Assembly (NCBI GenBank): GCA_902772795.1
Contig: CACYBZ010000249.1
Coordinates: 1 to 10,574, forward strand
DNA: 10,574 bases
Direction of reading: 5' to 3'
Source of the DNA: an uncultured Ruminococcus sp.
GTDB taxonomy: Bacteria > Bacillota > Clostridia > Oscillospirales > Acutalibacteraceae
A program made the translations under genes and the position numbers. Of the stretch, positions 6,960 to 10,574 are shown one piece after another; positions within the stretch are counted from its first letter, which is position 1, and the number at the start of each line of letters is the position of its first letter. Below the pieces are notes generated by a model that worked only from the letters and a program-made list of their open reading frames with translations, searched no databases and was not told where the DNA came from.

Positions 6960-7014
6960 AATGACACACTTTCCTGTCCATACGCAACAGCGTAGGGGGA
7001 AAGTGTGTCATTTT
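6960..7014 (+). terminator. Terminator after the acyl-carrier operon, two-part hairpin
   Basis: A perfect 15-bp stem pairs 6960-6974 with 6998-7012. Its apical region holds a second perfect hairpin, TACGC (6981-6985) with GCGTA (6990-6994) around AACA. The stem runs into TTTT at 7011-7014 on the + strand. It lies 42 nt after the hydrolase stop and 25 nt downstream of the leftward gene ending at 7040, so it may serve both convergent transcripts, though the minus side has no T-run. Confidence 0.7.
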
Positions 7015-7039
7015 GTTGCGAAGAAATGCAGTCATTCTG

Positions 7040-7558
7040 TCAGAAAACAGAGTAGTTGTATGGTTTACCGTCTTTTTCCTCTGCTTTTGTGCGGATAACA
7101 TAGAACATCTGAAATATTTCAGGTTCGTTCATGATATTGTCTTTAAGTTTAAGGATTCGTCTTTTGCCCGTGCGTCTGTCCAGTATGGCAAATATACGCA
7201 CAAGCATATTATCGTTTTCCAGACTTTTTTCTATACATTGATTATCAAATTCATAGAAAGCGGAATAAAAACATCGTTGGTCAAACTGTCCGTATCTGAT
7301 GGCGGTATCGTCCATATACGGAAATTCCCGATGTAATCTTGTTGCCAATGTTTCATCTTTCGGAAGAAGTTTTGCTTTACTGTATTGTTCCATGTAACTC
7401 CCTGCGATTATCTGTTTCCCGTCCAGAAGAATTGCTGCTCGTCCTTCGTGGTCAGGACATCTGCCGTATGATGTGGCAAAATAACGGATTCTTCCTTTTA
7501 GAGATTCGGCAAGATATTCATGTTCTAACTTATATCTGATTTTCGACCAGGTGTGCAT
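7040..7558 (-). CDS. SF0329-like family protein of unknown function
   Basis: The 172-residue protein resembles the small SF0329 family of Firmicutes and enterobacteria, whose function is unknown to me. Shared traits recalled from the family are the N-terminal WSKIRYKLE, the RIRYFATSYGRCPD segment and the C-terminal LDRRTGKRRILKL. It has no signal peptide or membrane segment and is rich in basic and aromatic residues. The start at 7558 is preferred over one 11 codons upstream because it gives the family-like N-terminus and has AGGAGA 8 nt upstream (7567-7572 on the + strand). It is a single gene converging on the acyl-carrier operon with the 6960-7012 hairpin between. Nothing ties it functionally to either neighbour. 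Confidence 0.75.
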   Translation of the reverse strand: MHTWSKIRYKLEHEYLAESLKGRIRYFATSYGRCPDHEGRAAILLDGKQIIAGSYMEQYSKAKLLPKDETLATRLHREFPYMDDTAIRYGQFDQRCFYSAFYEFDNQCIEKSLENDNMLVRIFAILDRRTGKRRILKLKDNIMNEPEIFQMFYVIRTKAEEKDGKPYNYSVF

Positions 7559-7617
7559 AATTTCATTCTCCTGTAGGGGGTTAACTGCCAAGATACATCT
7601 CGAAAACTTTCCAACGT

Positions 7618-7754
7618 ATAGCTATGACAATGAAAAGTTTTGTCCACTTTTTGAGGAGTGGTGGGGTCAAGGGACAAAGCCCCTTGTGGGATTTTTAAGG
7701 GCGAAGTCCTTAAACGCATAAAAATTCAAACAAAATTTGCGTAAGCAAATTTTG
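7618..7754. repeat. Composite palindromic repeat, left copy
   Basis: About 137 bp made of successive palindromes: a TAGCTATGACAATGAAAAG lead (from 7620), a weak CCACT/AGTGG hairpin, CAAGGGAC-AAA-GCCCCTTG, TTAAGGGC-GAA-GTCCTTAA and the hairpin at 7731-7754. The same modules occur in the same order, in opposite orientation, at 9999-10142, and the AAGGGC core also occurs at 1-88. It lies between the SF0329-like gene and the LRR gene and contains no credible ORF. Confidence 0.85.
7731..7754 (-). terminator. Hairpin downstream of the LRR gene, possible weak terminator
   Basis: CAAAATTTGC (7731-7740) and GCAAATTTTG (7745-7754) form a perfect 10-bp stem with a 4-nt loop. On the minus strand it lies 52 nt after the LRR stop and is followed by a broken T-rich stretch (TTTGAATTTTTA). 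Its AT content makes it weak. It is also the outer module of the composite repeat. Confidence 0.4.
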
Positions 7755-7759
7755 AGAGT

Positions 7760-7779
7760 AACTATCTGAAACTATCTGA
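7760..7779. repeat. Tandem direct repeat of 10 bp
   Basis: AACTATCTGA occurs twice in a row at 7760-7769 and 7770-7779, between the composite repeat and the LRR stop. No function is evident. Confidence 0.7.
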
Positions 7780-7806
7780 CTTTCAACTGCACAGGTGGAA
7801 AACTTT

Positions 7807-8922
7807 TCAGTTCCATACGACTTTTGCCTTACTGTTCCAGTCGGAATTCCATTCTGACGGAGCACTATTTTTTCCTTTTACGATAATCGTCTGTTCTGCC
7901 GTCCATTTTCCGAAAGCACCGTCAGCAATGGTAGTTACACTTGAGGGAACAGTAATTTCCCTGACGGCTGTACAACCCGAAAAAGCTCCGTTACCGATTG
8001 AGGTCAGACCTTCTTCCAGACGGACACTTTCAAGGGCAAGACAGCCTATGAATGCCGATGTACCGAGATATCTGACTTTTGAGGGAATATTTATCCGTTT
8101 GAGAGATTTACAGCTGTTGAACACCATATCTTCCAGTTCAAATACGGTATCAGGCAGGTCAAACGTTTCGAGGCTTGTGCAGTAATAGAAAGCACTTTCT
8201 TCTATTTTTTCAAGTTTTGGGGGAACATTCAGCTGAGAAAGTTCATAACAGGAGAAAAACGCATCAGGGCCTATACTTTTCACGGAATCGGGAATTTTCA
8301 CACTTTTAAGTTTAAGGCAGTTCTTGAAAGCCCCTTTCGGTATTCTTTCGATGTTGCCCTGAATGCTGACGGTTTCCAGCTGTTCACAGTTCATAAAACA
8401 TTCCACGCCGATATATTTTACAGACTGCGGTATATCGGCATTTCTGAGCTGAGTACAGTTGTTGAACGCAAAATCACCGATGTGTGTTACCGTATCGGCA
8501 AGTACAATTTCTTCTGCATTACAGTCACCGAAAGCACCGTCACCCACAGACGTTATGCCACTTTCGATGATAATTTTCCTGATTTCGTCCTTGTGGAATG
8601 CCCAGCCGATCAGATGTTCATCAGCGTTATAGATTTTTCCGCTGCCACTGACAGTAAGTGTACCGTCCGCATCAAGAGTGAAAGTCGCATTGTAGCCACA
8701 TTCGTTACTTTCCATAATATCTTCAAGCTGTTTATCTTTGGAATTGCTGTCTGTATGTCCGAGTTTTGTTATCAGTGAACAGCCTGTCACAGAGAAAACG
8801 AGGCAACCGACAAGAATGAAACAACCGCAGACTTTCAGTATACTTTTTTTCCGTACAACGTTTTTTTGGTGATGCAGATAATCCGACAGGGAAGTATCTT
8901 TTTCCGTAAAAGAAAATAACAT
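7807..8922 (-). CDS. BspA-type leucine-rich repeat lipoprotein
   Basis: Predicted surface lipoprotein of 371 residues. A hydrophobic segment (about 31-46) ends in the lipobox VTGC with Cys48, expected to be lipidated and to anchor the protein outside the membrane. An N-terminal cap (about 75-98: CGYNATFTLDADGTLTVSG) is typical of these proteins. Then about ten LRR_5-type repeats of roughly 23 residues (112-347) follow, with the recurring pattern I-P-x-x-V-x-x-I-G-x-x-A-F-x-x-C. The C-terminus has WNSDWN. Such domains mediate binding to host, fibre or partner proteins; the ligand is unknown. About 25 polar residues precede the RKK and hydrophobic core, a long n-region for a lipoprotein. The start has GGAGG 9 nt upstream and no better internal start is visible. 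It lies 80 nt after the hydrolase-fold gene on the same strand and may be co-transcribed with it. Confidence 0.9.
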   Translation of the reverse strand: MLFSFTEKDTSLSDYLHHQKNVVRKKSILKVCGCFILVGCLVFSVTGCSLITKLGHTDSNSKDKQLEDIMESNECGYNATFTLDADGTLTVSGSGKIYNADEHLIGWAFHKDEIRKIIIESGITSVGDGAFGDCNAEEIVLADTVTHIGDFAFNNCTQLRNADIPQSVKYIGVECFMNCEQLETVSIQGNIERIPKGAFKNCLKLKSVKIPDSVKSIGPDAFFSCYELSQLNVPPKLEKIEESAFYYCTSLETFDLPDTVFELEDMVFNSCKSLKRINIPSKVRYLGTSAFIGCLALESVRLEEGLTSIGNGAFSGCTAVREITVPSSVTTIADGAFGKWTAEQTIIVKGKNSAPSEWNSDWNSKAKVVWN

Positions 8923-8961
8923 AGTGATTCCTCCGTTTCATTGATTTTGTAAATAAATGGC

Positions 8962-8989
8962 AGACAACAGAAATGATGATATGTTGTCT
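8962..8989. other. Small hairpin between the LRR and MBL-fold genes
   Basis: AGACAACA (8962-8969) pairs with TGTTGTCT (8982-8989) around a 12-nt loop. A T-run follows on the + strand (8989-8994), but both adjacent genes run leftward, where no T-run follows. It may be an mRNA processing or stability element of the intergenic region; this is speculative. Confidence 0.35.
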
Positions 8990-9002
8990 TTTTCTGTTAC
9001 TT

Positions 9003-9791
9003 TCAGATATGGATAACAGTTCCCGTACGGATATACGAAATATTGCCATGAAAGAACGGCTGTATATATTCATACTGTGCTTTTCCCGTACAGTGACCGA
9101 CATAATACTGAATAGGATAAGAGGCAAGACATTCGGCATATTGTTGTAAGCGGAAACAGCCGTCTTTGTTCAGGGGAATATCTTTGAAATGCAGTCCGCC
9201 TATCATGACATCAGGTCGGAAAAAGCTGATGATATTGATAATGCCTTTATGGGAACAACCGCTGAACAGAATTTTCTTTCCGTTTTCTTCGATAATGAGA
9301 TACTGTTCATGGCGAAAATCTTCGGGAAAGGTCTTGTCCTGTATTTTCACAGAAAGTCCGTGTGGTTCTATGGGATAGCGTAACAGGGAATTATCTATGG
9401 TGCAGAGCGTGATATTATCCCGTACAGAGTATGTACCGTCTGTGAAAACAAGACGGTCAGATTTTCGGATTGCAGGGTCAAGACCGATATATTTTTCCTT
9501 GTTATAGTGTTGTCCGAAAGCGTCTTTATGAAGGAATACGGGGGCTTTGTGATTGACTGCCAGAAATCTGAGCAATCCTCCGCCATGGTCATAATGTCCG
9601 TGGGAGAGTACGGCAAAGTCGGTATCTTCCAGACGGACACCTGTTTTTACAGCATTGTCCGCAAAAGCTTCGGACTGTCCCGTATCAAACAAAATACGGA
9701 CATTTTGGGTTTCAATATAAAGGCTGATACCGTGTTCACACAGAAGACAGTCACATTCGGAGGTGTTTTCTACCAGAACAGAAATTTTCAA
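9003..9791 (-). CDS. Metallo-beta-lactamase-fold hydrolase, COG1237-like
   Basis: Soluble metal-dependent hydrolase of 262 residues, closest by motif to the group annotated as 7,8-dihydropterin-6-methyl-4-(beta-D-ribofuranosyl)-aminobenzene-5'-phosphate synthase-like; the true substrate of most members is unknown. Metal ligands are visible: His64, His66, Asp68 and His69 in SHGHYDHGGG, His181 in FSGCSHKG, His201 in GGLHF and His233 in VGHCTG. The N-terminus LKISVLVENTSECDCLL matches the family start. For that reason TTG 9791 is chosen, with AAGGAG (9802-9807) 10 nt upstream. Another TTG at 9821 would add ten residues and also has an AAGGA nearby, so the start is uncertain. Extra cysteines occur near the N-terminus (residues 13, 15 and 18). 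It is first in a leftward pair with the LRR lipoprotein. Confidence 0.88.
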   Translation of the reverse strand: MKISVLVENTSECDCLLCEHGISLYIETQNVRILFDTGQSEAFADNAVKTGVRLEDTDFAVLSHGHYDHGGGLLRFLAVNHKAPVFLHKDAFGQHYNKEKYIGLDPAIRKSDRLVFTDGTYSVRDNITLCTIDNSLLRYPIEPHGLSVKIQDKTFPEDFRHEQYLIIEENGKKILFSGCSHKGIINIISFFRPDVMIGGLHFKDIPLNKDGCFRLQQYAECLASYPIQYYVGHCTGKAQYEYIQPFFHGNISYIRTGTVIHI

Positions 9792-9841
9792 AGATGATGC
9801 ACTCCTTATCACAGAGGACAAATAAGATATCCTTATGTTTT

Positions 9842-9870
9842 ATTCTAACATATATTTTGTGTCTGTTCAA
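9842..9870 (-). promoter_or_regulatory. Promoter of the MBL-fold / LRR gene pair
   Basis: Read leftward: TTGAAC (9865-9870), a 17-bp spacer and TAGAAT (9842-9847). The -35 is 4/6 and the -10 is 5/6 to consensus. Initiation near 9835 would leave a leader of about 45 nt to the TTG at 9791. Confidence 0.6.
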
Positions 9871-9942
9871 TCATTTTTGACGGATATTTTTACCACGACA
9901 GGAAAACAATGGCAGAACACATCAGAAAATTACTGATAAAAT

Positions 9943-9963
9943 CATTGACATATTATGTCAGTG
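9943..9963. repeat. Near-perfect palindrome
   Basis: TGACATA-T-TATGTCA (9946-9960) is an exact 7-bp inverted repeat about one base, extended to 9943/9963 by two pairs and one G-U. It lies about 75 bp upstream of the leftward promoter at 9842-9870, so it could be an operator-like site or another hairpin of the repeat tract. No matching second copy is seen. Confidence 0.4.
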
Positions 9964-9998
9964 GTTTTCTACCTGAGGGGTTAAAAATCAAATCGTTA

Positions 9999-10142
9999 CT
10001 GACAAAATTTGCCTGTACAAATTTTGTCAGGAGTTTTGTGTGTTTAAGGGCGCTGCCCTTAAACATCCCACAAGGGGCTTTGCCCCTTGACCTCACAAGC
10101 CTTTGAAAAGGCTTGACCGAAACTTTTCATTGTCATAGCTAC
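9999..10142. repeat. Composite palindromic repeat, right copy, inverted relative to 7618-7754
   Basis: Modules from left to right: CTGACAAAATTTG (9999-10011) with CAAATTTTGTCAG (10018-10030), a perfect 13-bp stem; TTTAAGGGC...GCCCTTAAA (from 10043); CAAGGGGC-TTT-GCCCCTTG (about 10072-10090); CAAGCCTTT (10096-10104) with AAAGGCTTG (10107-10115); and an AAACTTTTCATTGTCATAGCT end (about 10120-10141). The order is the reverse complement of the left copy. A frame open at 9909-10106 runs through these palindromes and is not a gene. Confidence 0.85.
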
Positions 10143-10165
10143 AGGTTGTTTTTCTATCTTTACGT

Positions 10166-10212
10166 ATTTCAGAAAATCATGCCAACCGCTCAGATGGGTG
10201 GTTTTCCGAAAT
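10166..10212. repeat. Imperfect inverted repeat
   Basis: ATTTC-a-GAAAA (10166-10176) pairs with TTTTC-c-GAAAT (10202-10212). After a 5-nt bulge, CCAaCC (10182-10187) pairs with GGgTGG (10196-10201). About 15 pairs in all, with an 8-nt loop. No T-run follows on either strand, so a terminator is unlikely. It could be a decayed element end or a structured RNA arm. Confidence 0.5.
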
Positions 10213-10261
10213 CACATTTTTATGTTGCATTTCCCAAATTCTTTACACAGCGATAAATTTA

Positions 10262-10290
10262 TTGAAATTTTGTATAAACTGTTGTAAAAT
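10262..10290 (+). promoter_or_regulatory. Forward promoter candidate toward the right edge
   Basis: TTGAAA (10262-10267), a 17-bp spacer and TAAAAT (10285-10290), each 5/6 to consensus. Start of transcription is expected near 10297. It would transcribe the attenuator-like hairpin and the unassigned segment that runs off the window. Confidence 0.55.
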
Positions 10291-10298
10291 AGAAGCAG

Positions 10299-10342
10299 TC
10301 TGTACAGAAGTATATGCTTTATGGTACGGCAGAGTTTTTTTT
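10299..10342 (+). terminator. Attenuator-like hairpin with T8 run just after a promoter
   Basis: CTGTAC (10300-10305) can pair with GTACGG (10324-10329; one G-U), and AAG/CTT pairs inside the loop. Five nt later comes a run of eight T (10335-10342). The position directly at the predicted RNA start suggests a small terminated RNA or transcription attenuation. Stem strength is modest and TCTGTACAGA (10299-10308) can form an alternative fold, so the call is tentative. Confidence 0.4.
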
Positions 10343-10574
10343 ATCTGAAAGGCGGTAGCAGGGAAATTAAGGTTATGTTAATGAACTACAAGCGTGAACA
10401 TTTCCTGTTATAAGATTTCATCAGATTTTAAAGAAAGTGTTCCGATACAGATGGAACAGGGGAGGAGGTTACCTCCGTTTGCGGTAAAAGAGAAACATTG
10501 AAGATCGGTGAGCAGGACGCTAGGAAACAGACTACTGACAAATTTGATATATTTCACAGTCAGGAAGTCGGTAA
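10343..10574 (+). other. Unassigned terminal segment with consecutive hairpins, cut by the window edge
   Basis: No recognised gene. A short frame at 10375-10413 (MLMNYKREHFLL, with an internal ATG at 10381) follows AAGG and could be a leader peptide, but nothing supports translation. Then hairpins follow in a row: TGTTCC (10438-10443) with GGAACA (10453-10458), GGAGG (10464-10468) with CCTCC (10472-10476), and CTGAC (10535-10539) with GTCAG (10559-10563). The purine-rich text between them resembles structured RNA, such as part of a large ncRNA or group II intron domain I, without matching one I can name. One frame stays open from 10432 to the edge (from TTG 10498: MKIGEQDARKQTTDKFDIF...), so a protein start is an alternative. 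Confidence 0.3.

Noticed and set aside
7013..7336. 107-residue open frame on the + strand
   Set aside because: It is antisense to the SF0329-like gene and begins in the terminator tail. The minus-strand frame has family motifs and a ribosome site.
9909..10106. 65-residue open frame on the + strand
   Set aside because: It runs through the palindromic modules of the right composite repeat, and similar peptides would arise from every copy.
7618..10142. Transposon with terminal inverted repeats
   Set aside because: There is no transposase or recombinase between the repeats, no visible target duplication, and the repeat core also occurs singly at 1-88. A dispersed repeat family explains the data better.
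10438..10574. Firm call of a group II intron
   Set aside because: The start GTGTT departs from the usual GUGYG, no domain V or reverse transcriptase is in the window, and the resemblance is only to general structured RNA.

Overview
The window looks like chromosomal DNA from a low-to-medium GC Gram-positive of the Clostridia, most likely a gut or rumen Ruminococcus-type bacterium. This rests on a sortase/LPXTG pilus cassette, strong AGGAGG-type ribosome sites, BspA-type leucine-rich repeat lipoprotein architecture and intergenic palindromic repeats built on AAGGGC/GCCCTT and GGGGC/GCCCC cores. The genus assignment is inference.

Layout. (1) 1-88: tandem 35-bp palindromic repeats that run straight into the first gene and supply its ribosome site. 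(2) 98-2353 (+): three overlapping genes, a class C (pilin-polymerising type) sortase, an LPQTG-anchored pilin-like surface protein and a second, smaller sortase, closed by an intrinsic terminator at 2381-2414. (3) 2415-2746: intergenic region with two sigma-A-type promoters. The nearer one is a perfect TTGACA-N17-TATAAT, and its predicted transcript begins with a long hairpin. (4) 2747-6918 (+): a four-gene operon encoding a free-standing condensation-domain acyltransferase, an acyl carrier protein, an AMP-forming acyl ligase and an alpha/beta-hydrolase, ended by a 15-bp hairpin at 6960-7012. (5) 7040-7558 (-): an SF0329-like protein of unknown function, convergent with the operon. (6) 7618-10142: two inverted copies of a composite palindromic repeat flank a leftward pair, a BspA-like LRR lipoprotein and a metallo-beta-lactamase-fold hydrolase, the latter with a plausible promoter at 9842-9870. 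(7) 10143-10574: no recognised gene. It holds an imperfect inverted repeat, a forward promoter, an attenuator-like hairpin with a T8 run and a hairpin-rich segment cut off by the window edge.

How the genes work together. The sortases and LPQTG protein form a small surface-assembly unit; its major pilin would lie upstream of the window. The ligase, carrier and condensation protein make a coherent thiotemplate route: activate an acid as acyl-AMP, load it on the 4'-phosphopantetheine arm of the carrier, then transfer it to an unknown acceptor. The hydrolase may release, edit or remodel the product. This compact cassette, with its unusual DHRLNDS active site and structured 5' leader, is the best candidate here for an undescribed system. 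No phosphopantetheinyl transferase, transporter or multimodular NRPS/PKS is present in the window, so the product cannot be named.
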